Shown here piece after piece: positions 32,990 through 42,280 of a stretch of DNA of 64,000 bases. Position 1 is the first letter of the stretch. Each line of letters opens with the position of its first letter. Under the pieces are notes generated by a model. It saw only the letters and a program-made list of their open reading frames with translations. It searched no databases and had not been told where the DNA came from. This DNA is from M1-B18 sp048264125 (GTDB taxonomy: Bacteria; Bacillota; Clostridia; Peptostreptococcales; Natronincolaceae). The DNA is taken from assembly GCA_048264125.1 (NCBI GenBank), contig JBLXDM010000006.1, positions 124,001-188,000 on the forward strand, read 5' to 3'. The position numbers and the translations under genes were made by a program.

Positions 32990-33574
32990 ATGAGTACTGA
33001 AAAAATTCTGGAAATCCTAAAAAAATCTGAGGCTTTGCTGGAGGGCCATTTTCATTTATCCTCCGGAAAGCACAGCAATCGCTATGTGCAATGTGCAAAG
33101 GTATTGAAGAATCCAGCCTATGCGGCAGAGGTGCTGAAGCCTGTTGTTGAGCAGGTGAAGGATTTACCTATAGATATCATTGTAGGTCCTGCAATGGGTG
33201 GAATTATAGTGGCCTATGAGATGGGGAGACAGCTGGAGCTTGAAGCGATATTTACTGAGCGTAAGGACGGAGAAATGCAGCTGAGAAGAGGCTTCGAGAT
33301 AAAGCCCGGGGCCAGAATATTAATAACTGAGGATGTAGTGACCACGGGTAAATCTACTCTTGAGGTGAAGAAGCTGCTGGAGGGGCTTGGGGGAACCGTA
33401 ATAGGCGTTGCCTCCATGGTGGACAGAAGGGCTGAAGGTGTAGAGCTGGGAATACCGGTGTACAGCACTATAAAGCTGGAGATTGAAAGCTATGAGCCCC
33501 ACAGCTGCCCCCTATGTGAAAAGGGACTAAAGCTTGAAAAGCCCGGCAGCAGAGAAGAAAAGACGAAGAAATAA
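32990..33574 (+). CDS. pyrE: Orotate phosphoribosyltransferase
   Basis: 194 residues. Makes OMP from orotate and PRPP. The PRPP motif ILITEDVVTTGKST is present, as are LSSGKHSNRYVQCAK near the N-terminus and VGPAMGGIIVAYE. The C-terminal tail is short and charged, with CPLCEKG. Last gene of the pyr operon; the terminator begins within its stop region. Confidence 0.96.
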   Translation: MSTEKILEILKKSEALLEGHFHLSSGKHSNRYVQCAKVLKNPAYAAEVLKPVVEQVKDLPIDIIVGPAMGGIIVAYEMGRQLELEAIFTERKDGEMQLRRGFEIKPGARILITEDVVTTGKSTLEVKKLLEGLGGTVIGVASMVDRRAEGVELGIPVYSTIKLEIESYEPHSCPLCEKGLKLEKPGSREEKTKK

Positions 33575-33603
33575 AAGCCATGCTACTAAGCAGGCTTTTT
33601 TTC
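33574..33603 (+). terminator. Rho-independent terminator of the pyr operon
   Basis: AAAGCC-A-TGC pairs with GCA-GGCTTT around the loop TACTAA, followed by a run of T, immediately after the pyrE stop codon. Confidence 0.82.
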
Positions 33604-33671
33604 TTTGGCTTTAAACAATACTAAAATATGATAAAATAGAGATATTATATTGACGGATTGGGGAAATGATT

Positions 33672-33893
33672 ATGGAGAGGCAGATAAAAGTCGGAGGTAA
33701 ATACAGGCATTTTAAGGGGAATGACTATAGGGTGCTGTACCTTGCCCGTCATTCTGAAACTGAGGAGGAGCTGGTGGTATACCAGCAGCTTTACGGCGAC
33801 TATTCCGTTTGGGTAAGGCCTCTACAAATGTTTTTGGGTACAACAAAGCTGGAGGGAAGCATAATAAATCGCTTTGAAGAGCTAATAGATTAA
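33672..33893 (+). CDS. DUF1653 family protein
   Basis: 73 residues. It matches the small DUF1653 family: KVGGKYRHFKGNDYRVLYLARHSETEEELVVYQ then YSVWVRPLQMFL. The fold is a small beta barrel by family; the role is unknown. The ATG at 33672 is preferred because GGGG lies 8 nt upstream; 33666 is the alternative. It precedes the nuclease-helicase by 20 bp and may share its transcript. Confidence 0.88.
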   Translation: MERQIKVGGKYRHFKGNDYRVLYLARHSETEEELVVYQQLYGDYSVWVRPLQMFLGTTKLEGSIINRFEELID

Positions 33894-33912
33894 TGGAATT
33901 GAGGAATAGACT

Positions 33913-36252
33913 ATGATTGGACAGAGGGAAATAAGCCTGTCGGTTAAGGGCCTAGTAGAATTTGTGCTGCTGTCGGGGGACCTTAGCTCTGAATTTACAG
34001 GGAAATCCAGAGGCATAGAGGGGACAAGGGCCCATCAAAAGCTTCAAAGATCCTATGGCAAGGGCTATACCCCCGAGGTATCTATGAAGCATGTGGTGGA
34101 ATACAGGGGCTTAAGCTTTAATATTCGAGGTCGGGCGGATGGAATTTTCTCGGAGGAGGACAATATCGTAATAGATGAAATAAAGTCTACAACCCGTGAC
34201 CTGTCACAGGAGGAGGGGCTGGATAATCGCCTCCACTGGGGACAGGTTATGTGCTATGGCTATTTTTATTGTCTTCAGAATAATATTGACGAGATAGACC
34301 TTCAGCTGACCTATTACAATATCAACACAGAAGAAATCAAGAAATACAGAAGAAGCCTGAGCCATCTGGAGCTGGAGACCTTCTTTATGGGCTTGATTGA
34401 GGCGTATTACTATTGGGCGGAAGTAACCAGAGGCTGGATTATTGATAGACAGGAGAGTATAAAGGAGCTGGGCTTCCCCTTTGATGACTATAGAAAGGGC
34501 CAGAGAGAGCTGGCAGTAACCGTCTATAGGGCTATAAAGGAGGATAAAAGGCTTTTTGCTCAGGCTCCAACGGGAACCGGCAAGACCATGTCCACCATTT
34601 TCCCCTCTGTAAAGGCAATGGGGGAAGGCTTGACGGACAAAATATTTTATCTGACGGCAAAAACCATAACAAGGCAGGCGGCGGAGGAGGCTTTAGCAAG
34701 GCTTAGGGATAGGGGCTTAAGGCTAAAGTCGGTAACCCTTACGGCTAAGGACAAAATATGCTTTGAAAAGGAGGCCGCCTGTACCCCGGAGGAATGTACT
34801 TATGCAAAGGGCTATTTTGACAGGCTAAGGCCTGCAATATCAGATATATTTACGAATGAGTCCGCCATAAACCGTGAAAAAATCGAGGAGTATGCTAAAA
34901 GGCATCAGATATGCCCCTTTGAGTTTTCCCTGGAGCTGACTCTCTGGGGAGATTGCATAATCTGCGATTATAATTATGTCTTTGATCCGAAGGTGTATTT
35001 AAAGCGGTTTTTCGTAGATATTCAGGATAAATATACATTCTTAATAGATGAGGCTCATAATATGGTGGATAGGTCTAGGGAAATGTTTTCTGCCGAGCTA
35101 TATAAGTCTGCTTTTTTGAAGGCTAAAAGGAGCTTAAAAAACAGCTATCCTGGGGTTAACAAGACCCTGACCAAGATAAACACAGAGCTTTTGCAGCTTA
35201 AGAAGACAACCACCGATGGCGTGCTGCTGCAGCAGGAGCCCCCACATACGCTTCTGAATCATTTGAGGCGGCTGGTGGAGCTTTTAGAGCCATGGCTGTT
35301 GGAAAATAAGCAGAACAAGCATTACGAGGAGGCTTTGGAGCTGTACTTTAACGCACTTTCCTTTATAAAGATATCGGAGGGCTACGACGAGGGCTATATC
35401 ACCTATGTCAATACTGAGGATAAGGATGTGAAGGTGAAGCTGCTGTGCCTAGACCCTTCGAGGCTTTTGAGTACGGCAATGGGAAGGGCCACTGCCAGCA
35501 TTTTATTTTCTGCAACCCTTACACCGTTGGATTATTTCCGGGAGATATTGGGGGGTAGAGAGGAGGACAGCTGTCTAAGGCTGGCCTCACCCTATTCAAA
35601 GGACAACCTGTGTCTGCTGGTGGCCAATAGCGTTTCCACAAAATACAGCAAAAGGCAGGCCTATTATGGTATAGTTGCCGACTATATCTATGAATTTATA
35701 CAGGGAAGGCAAGGGAATTATCTGGTTTTTTTTCCTTCCCATCAATATTTAAGAGTCCTGTTGGAAATAATGGAAGAAAGATATCCTCATGTAGAAATAC
35801 TGGTGCAGGAATCCCAGATGACGGAGGAGGAAAGGGAGAAATATTTAAGCTCCTTTACTAAAGAGGTAAGGAATACCGTTGGCTTTGCCGTTATGGGAGG
35901 TATTTTTTCCGAGGGTATAGACCTGGTGGGGGATAGCCTACTGGGGGCAATAATCATAGGTGTGGGTTTGCCTCAAATCAATTTTGAAACCGACATCATA
36001 AAAAGCTATTTTGATAATAAAAGCCAGCTGGGCTACGAATATGCCTATATGTTCCCTGGCATGAACAAGGTGCTGCAGGCCGCCGGTAGGGTAATACGTA
36101 CAGAGAAGGATAGAGGAGCAGTGCTGCTGATTGATGAACGCTTTACAACGGCCCAGTATTTAAGGCTCTTTCCCAAGGAGTGGCATCACTATAGGAGGAT
36201 AAACAGCATATCCGGACTGAGGCATCAGCTACAGGGCTTTTGGCACAAATAG
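33913..36252 (+). CDS. RecB/Cas4-type nuclease fused to Rad3/XPD/DinG-like helicase
   Basis: 779 residues. The N-terminal ~170 residues form a PD-(D/E)XK nuclease: His41, Asp76 in GRADG, Glu89 and Lys91 in IDEIK, and Gln111 in WGQVMCYGYF. Then an SF2 helicase: Walker A APTGTGKT at 218-225, an iron-sulfur domain with Cys in KDKICFEKEAACTPEEC and QICPFEF, the DEAH box FLIDEAHNMVD, SATLTPLDYF and GRVIRTEKDRGAVLLIDERF. Rad3-type helicases unwind DNA 5'-3' and need the FeS cluster. The fused nuclease suggests DNA end processing or repair. No CRISPR or other defence genes are nearby, so a housekeeping repair role is more likely. Confidence 0.9.
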   Translation: MIGQREISLSVKGLVEFVLLSGDLSSEFTGKSRGIEGTRAHQKLQRSYGKGYTPEVSMKHVVEYRGLSFNIRGRADGIFSEEDNIVIDEIKSTTRDLSQEEGLDNRLHWGQVMCYGYFYCLQNNIDEIDLQLTYYNINTEEIKKYRRSLSHLELETFFMGLIEAYYYWAEVTRGWIIDRQESIKELGFPFDDYRKGQRELAVTVYRAIKEDKRLFAQAPTGTGKTMSTIFPSVKAMGEGLTDKIFYLTAKTITRQAAEEALARLRDRGLRLKSVTLTAKDKICFEKEAACTPEECTYAKGYFDRLRPAISDIFTNESAINREKIEEYAKRHQICPFEFSLELTLWGDCIICDYNYVFDPKVYLKRFFVDIQDKYTFLIDEAHNMVDRSREMFSAELYKSAFLKAKRSLKNSYPGVNKTLTKINTELLQLKKTTTDGVLLQQEPPHTLLNHLRRLVELLEPWLLENKQNKHYEEALELYFNALSFIKISEGYDEGYITYVNTEDKDVKVKLLCLDPSRLLSTAMGRATASILFSATLTPLDYFREILGGREEDSCLRLASPYSKDNLCLLVANSVSTKYSKRQAYYGIVADYIYEFIQGRQGNYLVFFPSHQYLRVLLEIMEERYPHVEILVQESQMTEEEREKYLSSFTKEVRNTVGFAVMGGIFSEGIDLVGDSLLGAIIIGVGLPQINFETDIIKSYFDNKSQLGYEYAYMFPGMNKVLQAAGRVIRTEKDRGAVLLIDERFTTAQYLRLFPKEWHHYRRINSISGLRHQLQGFWHK

Positions 36253-36377
36253 GCACTAAGGCTTGTATGCCCCCAAGCTATTGAAATTAATATAATTTTA
36301 ATAGTTTGTTTATTGGCGATTTATACAAATGGGATAGAATGATACATAGAAGGAAGAACTAATAAGGAGGAGCAAGC

Positions 36378-37523
36378 TTGAAGAAAAGATATATTATAAT
36401 AGCTATCGTAGCAGTGGTTTTGGTAGGGGGGGCCTACAGGAGGATAAGTAATAGAGGTCCTGCCCTTACCAGTGTTAGACTCGGTGAGGTGACGATGGGG
36501 GATATCAGCTCCTATTTATCCACCACTGCAACCGTTAAGTCGAAAAACAGCATTGAGTATTACGGATTACAGGCGGTTATAGAAAAGGTGCATGTGACTG
36601 TAGGCAGCGAAGTAAAAAAGGGAGATCTATTAATATCCTATGAGGGCCAGGATCTGACCACAGCCGTTAAGCAGGCTGAGCTTCAGTATAGTAATTCCAT
36701 ATTACAAAGAGATGAGCTGATAAAGCAAGGCCAGGAGGTGCAGGAGAGGATAGACGAATTGGATATGCAGATTGCTATTTTAAGCGATAGCGGAGCAGAC
36801 GTATCCGCCCTTAAGCAGCAGAGGAATGCCCTAAGTCCTGTATCTAACGAACGTTTAAAGCAGGCTGAAAATTCCGTTAGCCTGGCAAAGCTTAGTCTGG
36901 ATTCTGCCAGACAAAAGCTTTCGGAGGCAAAGGATGTCATTGTGGCTGAAAATGATGGAGTGGTAACGGCTATTAGCGCTGTAGAGGGCTCCGTTGGCAG
37001 TAGCATGCAGCCGGCGATTACGGTGCAAAACATAAAAGACCTAAAGGCTGTGGCTTCAGTAGGAAGGTATGATGCCGGCGATATCACTCTGGGACAGAAG
37101 GTTAATATCAGGGGAGATAAGGGAGTATATGAGGGTGTAATTTCCTTTATCGACCCAGTGGCCAACAGAAGCACGGGCGCCTCGGGGACAGAGACAATAT
37201 TGGGAATCGAAATTGATATATTGGAGGAGGCCCCTGAGCTAAAAATCGAATTCGATGTGGACATAGATATACTCATCGGTGAGGCTGTGGGGACGATGAA
37301 GCTTCCTGCAGAGGCCCTGCGGGCCAATAAGAGCAGCAACTATTATGTTTATACGGTGGAAAATAATATAGCCGAGGAACGCCAGGTGACAGTCGGACTT
37401 CAATCGGATACGGAGGTTGAGGTGCTTGAAGGTCTTGAGCTGGGGGATAAGGTGATTTTAAACCCAGGCAGCACCATCAAGGATGGCGCTCCGGTAAGAG
37501 AGGAACAGGAGGCGGCTAGATAA
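36378..37523 (+). CDS. Membrane fusion protein of a MacAB-type exporter
   Basis: 381 residues, TTG start with AAGGAGG 7 nt upstream. One N-terminal membrane anchor (YIIIAIVAVVLVGGAY), then a split biotinyl-lipoyl domain (VIEKVHVTVGSEVKKGDLLISYEG and VIVAENDGVVTAISAVEGSVG), a coiled-coil between (about residues 100-190), and a beta-barrel and membrane-proximal part at the C-terminus. It would link the MacB-type ATPase and permease to the outside of this Gram-positive cell. Overlaps the next gene by 1 nt (TAATG). Confidence 0.88.
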   Translation: MKKRYIIIAIVAVVLVGGAYRRISNRGPALTSVRLGEVTMGDISSYLSTTATVKSKNSIEYYGLQAVIEKVHVTVGSEVKKGDLLISYEGQDLTTAVKQAELQYSNSILQRDELIKQGQEVQERIDELDMQIAILSDSGADVSALKQQRNALSPVSNERLKQAENSVSLAKLSLDSARQKLSEAKDVIVAENDGVVTAISAVEGSVGSSMQPAITVQNIKDLKAVASVGRYDAGDITLGQKVNIRGDKGVYEGVISFIDPVANRSTGASGTETILGIEIDILEEAPELKIEFDVDIDILIGEAVGTMKLPAEALRANKSSNYYVYTVENNIAEERQVTVGLQSDTEVEVLEGLELGDKVILNPGSTIKDGAPVREEQEAAR

Positions 37524-38215
37524 TGCTGGAGGTTAAGAAGGTTCTTAAAAAATACCAGATGGGCAATGTAGAGGTGACAGCCCTCAACAATATAAGCTTT
37601 AAGGTGGAGACTGGCGAATTTGCCGCAATAATGGGTCCCTCTGGCTCTGGAAAGTCTACCCTTATGAATATTCTAGGCTGTCTGGATAGGATGACGGAGG
37701 GGAGCTATTTTTTAAACGATAGAAATGTGGCAAATCTCTCGGATACTGAGCTGGCCTATATAAGAAATAAGGAAATTGGATTTGTTTTCCAGGCCTTCAA
37801 CCTACTACCTCGAATGAACCTCTTAGAAAATGTAGAGCTACCGCTGGTTTATGCCGGAGTTCCTGCGAGGGTAAGGCGAGAAAAGGCGATGGAGGCTCTG
37901 GAAAAGGTAGGACTCGGGGACAGGGTAAAGCACAGGCCAAATGAAATATCCGGTGGACAAAAGCAAAGGGTGGCAATAGCAAGGGCTATAGTCAATTCAC
38001 CCACCTTTATATTGGCGGACGAACCAACGGGAAATCTGGACTCCAAATCCTCTAATGATATCATGGGGATTTTCCAGGGCTTAAATGATGAAGGGGCTAC
38101 GGTGCTGATTGTAACCCACGAGCCTGATATCGCTCAGCATGCCAAAAGGATTGTAAGATTTAAGGATGGGAATATTGTCTCCGACACTTCGGTGGAGGAT
38201 AGGATAATCATTTAA
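37523..38215 (+). CDS. ABC exporter ATPase, MacB/LolD type
   Basis: 230 residues. Walker A MGPSGSGKST, Q-loop FVFQAFNLLPRMN, signature ISGGQKQRVAIARA, Walker B FILADEPTGNLD, H-loop VTHEPD. The length and the LNDRNVANLSDTELAYIRNKEIGF region match the MacB/LolD/FtsE group, which works with FtsX-type permeases such as the one encoded downstream. Confidence 0.94.
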   Translation: MLEVKKVLKKYQMGNVEVTALNNISFKVETGEFAAIMGPSGSGKSTLMNILGCLDRMTEGSYFLNDRNVANLSDTELAYIRNKEIGFVFQAFNLLPRMNLLENVELPLVYAGVPARVRREKAMEALEKVGLGDRVKHRPNEISGGQKQRVAIARAIVNSPTFILADEPTGNLDSKSSNDIMGIFQGLNDEGATVLIVTHEPDIAQHAKRIVRFKDGNIVSDTSVEDRIII

Positions 38216-38227
38216 GGAGAGAAGCTG

Positions 38228-39433
38228 ATGAATTTATTGGAAAGCTTAAAAATAGCCATAGACAGCATAAGGGCAAATAAATTGCGCTCCTTCCTTACCA
38301 TGCTGGGGATAATCATAGGTATTAGCTCTGTTATCACTATTGTTTCCTTGGGTCAGGGGGGGCAAAGGGCTATAACCAGTGAATTTGAAAAGCTGGGGGC
38401 AGCCTCAGTAACCATTACTGTGGATGCTGCAAAAGCTCAAACAACGGATTATATAACCCTAGAGGATGTAAGGCAAATAAAGGAAAAGGCTGAAGCTGTT
38501 AATTATGCCTCCCCCGTTAGTCAAAGGAGAGGCGTGGCAATAACTGAGAAGGAAACCAGCACTGCAGTAATAAAGGGAGGCAATAGCGATCTCTTCTATA
38601 TAGACAATGTAGAAATGCTTTATGGGAGATTCTTTAATGAAAGAGAGCTTCAGGAGGGAAGAGCAGTAGCTGTTATAGACAGCAATGCTGCAGAAAACCT
38701 TTTTGGCTTTGAGGATGTCGTAGGGCTAAGCATGAAGCTGGGACCAGAGGCGACAGCTAAGAAGGTCACCATAATTGGAGTTTACAAGGGTATAACCACA
38801 CCCTTTGCTCAGGCCAGAAATGGTATGCCGGTCTTTGTATCAGTGCCAATCACCCTTTTAGATAATCTCTTTTCAGGGTTCAGCTTAGACTCAGTAGCCA
38901 TCACAGCAACCTCGCAGGAGGAGATGGAGGGCGCAGCAAATGCTGCCATTAATATATTGGAGTCAAGGCATAATAACCGTGGTAAGGAGGTATATACGCC
39001 TGAAAGTGTATTTAGCCAGCTGGAGCAAATCAATACGGTCTTGGGGATTTTCACTGCCTTTATAGGGGCAGTGGCGGCAATATCGCTGCTGGTAGGTGGT
39101 ATCGGAGTTATGAATATCATGCTGGTGTCGGTTACAGAAAGAACAAGGGAAATTGGCATAAGAAAATCCTTGGGGGCTACCACAAGAGTAATTTTAGTGC
39201 AATTTCTTATGGAGTCTATTATAATATCTGTTATAGGCGGTTTATTGGGGATGACCTTCGGAATTGTAGGAGGAGCAATACTTGGAAGAATAGCGGGAAT
39301 AACACCCTCTGTATCATTAGCAGCCGTATTAGGCGCTATACTCTTTTCCTTTGCGGTGGGCTTATTTTTCGGAATTTATCCTGCAAGGCAGGCTGCAAGG
39401 CTTAATCCTATAGATGCCCTGCGTTATGAATAA
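38228..39433 (+). CDS. ABC exporter permease, MacB/FtsX type
   Basis: 401 residues. N-terminal membrane segment after LESLKIAIDSIRANKLRSFLTMLGIIIGISSVI, a large extracytoplasmic MacB_PCD domain (about 45-265), and a C-terminal FtsX domain of three membrane segments with GIGVMNIMLVSVTERTREIGIRKSLGA. Ends PARQAARLNPIDALRYE. Together with the two genes upstream it forms a tripartite-like exporter of peptides, antibiotics or lipids; the substrate is unknown. Confidence 0.93.
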   Translation: MNLLESLKIAIDSIRANKLRSFLTMLGIIIGISSVITIVSLGQGGQRAITSEFEKLGAASVTITVDAAKAQTTDYITLEDVRQIKEKAEAVNYASPVSQRRGVAITEKETSTAVIKGGNSDLFYIDNVEMLYGRFFNERELQEGRAVAVIDSNAAENLFGFEDVVGLSMKLGPEATAKKVTIIGVYKGITTPFAQARNGMPVFVSVPITLLDNLFSGFSLDSVAITATSQEEMEGAANAAINILESRHNNRGKEVYTPESVFSQLEQINTVLGIFTAFIGAVAAISLLVGGIGVMNIMLVSVTERTREIGIRKSLGATTRVILVQFLMESIIISVIGGLLGMTFGIVGGAILGRIAGITPSVSLAAVLGAILFSFAVGLFFGIYPARQAARLNPIDALRYE

Positions 39434-39471
39434 CGCCTAGCAATATAATACTATTGAAGGCAGGTATTAAA

Positions 39472-40956
39472 ATGTCAATAAAAAAACGTTTAGTTAAATC
39501 CTATATTGCAGTTCTGATTTTGCCAATATTGCTATCGGGATTATCCACCTGGCTGATGGGTATGTACTATATAGGTGATATGTCAAGTGTCGAGGAGATG
39601 AACATTGGAGACCATCCAATTAAGGAGGCAAGGGATAAAAGGGCAGCCTTATTTGCCGACATAAGATCACAGCTTCTGAAAAATCAATATAATATAAATG
39701 CAACCCCTTTAGAGGAACAGGAGGCTAAACTCAGGACCATACATTCTACAGCTATCATCAGAAGGGAAAATGAGATAGTCTTTATAGGGGGTGGGGACAA
39801 GAATGTAGAGCTTATAGCTGAGCTTCCCCCCTTTGGCAGAGCAATCATAGATGAAAACGAGATTCTAAGGATAACAGGAGGAAACTATTGGGTTAAGCAG
39901 CACGATTTCTACTTTGAGGATGGTTTAGAGGGCAGCCTGTTTCTGGTGACAAATGTAAATACGATTGTTAAGGCCATGAAGGGGTATAATTTAACGATAT
40001 TTATTACTGTCATATTAATTTTAATAGCTACAAACGGCCTTCTTTCCTATATAATGTCCCGTAGCATCACAAGACCGATAGACAAGCTAAAGAGCTATGC
40101 CAACTCAATAAAGGAAGGCAATCTGGATTTTAAGATAGAAATTGAGTCAATGGATGAAATCGGCGAGTTGAGTATGGCCTTTGAGGAAATGAGGTATAGG
40201 CTGAAGCAGTCACTGGAGCTGCAGCTGCAGTATGAAAATGACAGGAAGGAATTAATATCCAGCATATCTCATGACCTCAAGACTCCAATTACAGCCATCA
40301 AGGGCTATATCGAGGGTATGATGGACGGGGTCGCAGATTCGCCTGAAAAGAATAAAAAGTATATGCAGACCATATACTCCAAGGCGACGGATATCGATAG
40401 AATGATCGATGAACTGTTCCTTTTCTCTAAGCTGGACCTTAGGAAGCTAACATTCCACTTTAAACAGGTGGATATAGTGAAGTATCTGATAGATTGCGTG
40501 GAGGAGCTTCAATTTGACCTGGAAAAGAAGGCGGTTGAGCTGGACCTTATTTTGGATGAGGAATCGATAATTATCATGGCTGACCCTGAAAAGCTAAAGC
40601 GGGTTATCGTAAATATAATAGATAATGCAGTAAAAAATATGGATAAGGAAAATCCTAAAATACAAATCAGGGTTATTGATGATGGTGAAGAGGTAAAAAT
40701 AGCTTTTCAGGATAATGGAAAGGGTATTGAGGATAGGGCGATACCATATATATTTGAAACCTTCTATAGAGCTGATGCCTCAAGAAATGTTGCCTATGGT
40801 GGCAGCGGACTGGGTCTTGCCATAGCAAAAAGGATTATCGTGGAGCATGGCGGCAAAATCTGGGCTGAGAGCAAGGAAGGTCAATACACTAAGATATTCA
40901 TTACCTTAAAAAAATATAAGCGAGGTGATTCCATTGAAAAGAATTTTAATAATTGA
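39472..40956 (+). CDS. Sensor histidine kinase
   Basis: 494 residues from the ATG at 39472 (AGG upstream; the in-frame TTG at 39454 is weaker). Two membrane segments flank a ~140-residue external sensor region. After the second come a HAMP domain (SRSITRPIDKLKSYANSIKEGN), the HisKA box SSISHDLKTPITAIKGY and an HATPase with N box DNAVKNM, G1 DNGKGI and GGSGLGLAIAKRI. It pairs with the response regulator that overlaps its 3' end by 23 bp. Its position after the exporter genes suggests it senses the exported or a toxic compound. Confidence 0.93.
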   Translation: MSIKKRLVKSYIAVLILPILLSGLSTWLMGMYYIGDMSSVEEMNIGDHPIKEARDKRAALFADIRSQLLKNQYNINATPLEEQEAKLRTIHSTAIIRRENEIVFIGGGDKNVELIAELPPFGRAIIDENEILRITGGNYWVKQHDFYFEDGLEGSLFLVTNVNTIVKAMKGYNLTIFITVILILIATNGLLSYIMSRSITRPIDKLKSYANSIKEGNLDFKIEIESMDEIGELSMAFEEMRYRLKQSLELQLQYENDRKELISSISHDLKTPITAIKGYIEGMMDGVADSPEKNKKYMQTIYSKATDIDRMIDELFLFSKLDLRKLTFHFKQVDIVKYLIDCVEELQFDLEKKAVELDLILDEESIIIMADPEKLKRVIVNIIDNAVKNMDKENPKIQIRVIDDGEEVKIAFQDNGKGIEDRAIPYIFETFYRADASRNVAYGGSGLGLAIAKRIIVEHGGKIWAESKEGQYTKIFITLKKYKRGDSIEKNFNN

Positions 40957-41623
40957 GGATGACTTAAGCATAGCCGAGCTAGAAAGGGATTATCTTGAGA
41001 TTAATGGCTTTGACGTGGATATAGAGGTGGATGGAGAAAAGGGCCTAAAGAAGGCGCTGTCTACCCCCTATGATATGATTTTACTAGACCTAATGCTTCC
41101 CAAGGTGGAGGGCTTTGAAATATGTAAGCTAATAAGAAATGAAAAAAATATTCCCATATTGATGATCTCTGCTAAAAAAGAGGACATTGATAAAATAAGG
41201 GGCCTTGGTCTGGGGGCGGATGATTACATTACTAAACCCTTTAGCCCCGGGGAGCTGGTGGCTAGGGTTAAGTCCCATATGACCAGATACCAAAGGCTGG
41301 TGGGAGAGGCCATAGACAAAAAGGAAATAATTGAAATCAGAGGGCTTTATATTGACAAGCTTTCCAGAAGGGTATTCATAAACAATGAGGAGGTCTTCTT
41401 GACCACCAAGGAATACGACCTGCTGACCTTCTTAGCCTCAAACCCCAACAGGGTTTATACAAAGGAGGAGCTTTTTGAACGCCTGTGGGGCATGGAGTCC
41501 TTTGGGGATATAGCCACTGTAACAGTCCATATAAGAAAGATACGGGAAAAGGTCGAGCTGGATACCTCAAACCCCCAATATATAGAAACTATTTGGGGTG
41601 TGGGTTACAGGTTTAAGGTTTAA
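40934..41623 (+). CDS. OmpR/PhoB family response regulator
   Basis: 229 residues from the TTG at 40934 (MKRILIIEDDLSIAE), with GAGGTGA 5 nt upstream; GTG at 40925 is inside that ribosome site. Receiver domain with the acidic pair EDD, the phosphoacceptor Asp in MILLDLMLPKVEG and the conserved Lys in YITKPF. The C-terminal winged helix shows TTKEYDLLTFLASNPNRVYTKEELFERLWG and TVTVHIRKIREKVE, ending in VWGVGYRF-like sequence. Likely controls the exporter operon. Confidence 0.94.
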   Translation: MKRILIIEDDLSIAELERDYLEINGFDVDIEVDGEKGLKKALSTPYDMILLDLMLPKVEGFEICKLIRNEKNIPILMISAKKEDIDKIRGLGLGADDYITKPFSPGELVARVKSHMTRYQRLVGEAIDKKEIIEIRGLYIDKLSRRVFINNEEVFLTTKEYDLLTFLASNPNRVYTKEELFERLWGMESFGDIATVTVHIRKIREKVELDTSNPQYIETIWGVGYRFKV

Positions 41624-41632
41624 GGTTAAATT

Positions 41633-41669
41633 AAAAGGCAGTTAAGCCGCTGGGGCTTAACTGCCTTTT
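41633..41669. terminator. Terminator of the exporter/two-component operon
   Basis: AAAAGGCAGTTAAGCC (41633-41648), a short loop, GGCTTAACTGCCTTTT (41654-41669): a perfect 16-bp stem usable from both sides. It also ends the minus-strand small-gene cluster. Confidence 0.9.
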
Positions 41670-41673
41670 CTGA

Positions 41674-41865
41674 TTATAATAATCTATATCCGTTTAGCTC
41701 ATGATACTTTGCTACTGCTTGGTCTCGAATATTGAGGGCCTCCTGGAGCCTTTGCTCCCTGCAATATTCGGCTTCGGTGCATTTAGCCTGATTGAGCTCA
41801 ACCCTCTTGATATTTATATTAATATTAAAGTGACTAACTCTTAAAGTTAAATTAACTAACGACAT
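41674..41865 (-). CDS. Small protein of unknown function, paralogue A
   Basis: 63 residues, strong site GGAGG 10 nt before the ATG. The N-terminus alternates polar and hydrophobic residues (MSLVNLTLRVSHFNININIKRVE), suggesting beta strands; the rest is a charged helix with KCTEAEYCREQRLQEALN (two Cys). It shares the pattern MSxxNxxLxxSxFxIxININ with paralogue B at 42001-42186. No signal peptide or membrane segment. I do not recognise the family. Its start overlaps the stop of an 8-codon ORF (TAATG). Confidence 0.65.
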   Translation of the reverse strand: MSLVNLTLRVSHFNININIKRVELNQAKCTEAEYCREQRLQEALNIRDQAVAKYHELNGYRLL

Positions 41866-41891
41866 TATTTATCTACCTCCATTATTGTCAT
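41865..41891 (-). CDS. Possible 8-residue leader ORF
   Basis: ATG at 41891 encodes MTIMEVDK and stops in a TAATG overlap with the start of the 63-residue gene. It could couple translation to that gene. It may equally be chance. Confidence 0.25.
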   Translation of the reverse strand: MTIMEVDK

Positions 41892-41895
41892 ACCT

Positions 41896-41946
41896 TCATA
41901 AGAAGCAAACCTCATTTAATTCCTTTGACCTTCGAATAATTACCAT
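41896..41946 (-). CDS. Possible 16-residue micro-ORF
   Basis: ATG at 41946 with AAAGGGGG 8 nt upstream encodes MVIIRRSKELNEVCFL. It sits between paralogues B and A. The strong ribosome site is the only evidence. Confidence 0.3.
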   Translation of the reverse strand: MVIIRRSKELNEVCFL

Positions 41947-42000
41947 CTAACAAACCCCCTTTATCATATTTTAAATAACCTATAAGTTAAATATTAAAGC

Positions 42001-42186
42001 TTAGTAGCGACAGTCCGCCAGATAAAACTCTGCTGCGTTTTTTACCTTGGCATTTGTGGCCTTCAGCAATCGGGCTTCATTTTTTACAATTGATGATAAA
42101 GCTTTTTTGTTAGCTTCCTCCGCCTTATTTATATTAATGCTAATCTTAAAGGTGCTTATTTTTAATCCGAAATTTAATTCTGACAT
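42001..42186 (-). CDS. Small protein of unknown function, paralogue B
   Basis: 61 residues from the ATG at 42186 (AAGGAG upstream). N-terminus MSELNFGLKISTFKISININK parallels paralogue A; then an Ala/Lys-rich helix (AEEANKKALSSIVKNEARLLKATNAKVKNAAEFY) and the end ADCRY. No membrane segment. Two paralogues in a row indicate a real small family. Confidence 0.65.
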   Translation of the reverse strand: MSELNFGLKISTFKISININKAEEANKKALSSIVKNEARLLKATNAKVKNAAEFYLADCRY

Positions 42187-42199
42187 GTATACCAACTCC

Positions 42200-42244
42200 T
42201 TAATTGTTTAATACTCCACCAACCTCATACCTAAATAAATGCAT
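42200..42244 (-). CDS. Possible 14-residue micro-ORF
   Basis: ATG at 42244 with AAGGAGG 8 nt upstream encodes MHLFRYEVGGVLNN and ends 14 bp before the start of paralogue B. Confidence 0.3.
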   Translation of the reverse strand: MHLFRYEVGGVLNN

Positions 42245-42280
42245 TTATTTAACCTCCTTTATCGTAATAAAAGCCTGTGA

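Noticed and set aside
33913..36252. Part of a CRISPR-Cas or phage-defence locus (Cas4-like nuclease domain)
   Set aside because: No repeats, cas genes or other defence genes lie nearby; the gene sits among housekeeping functions.
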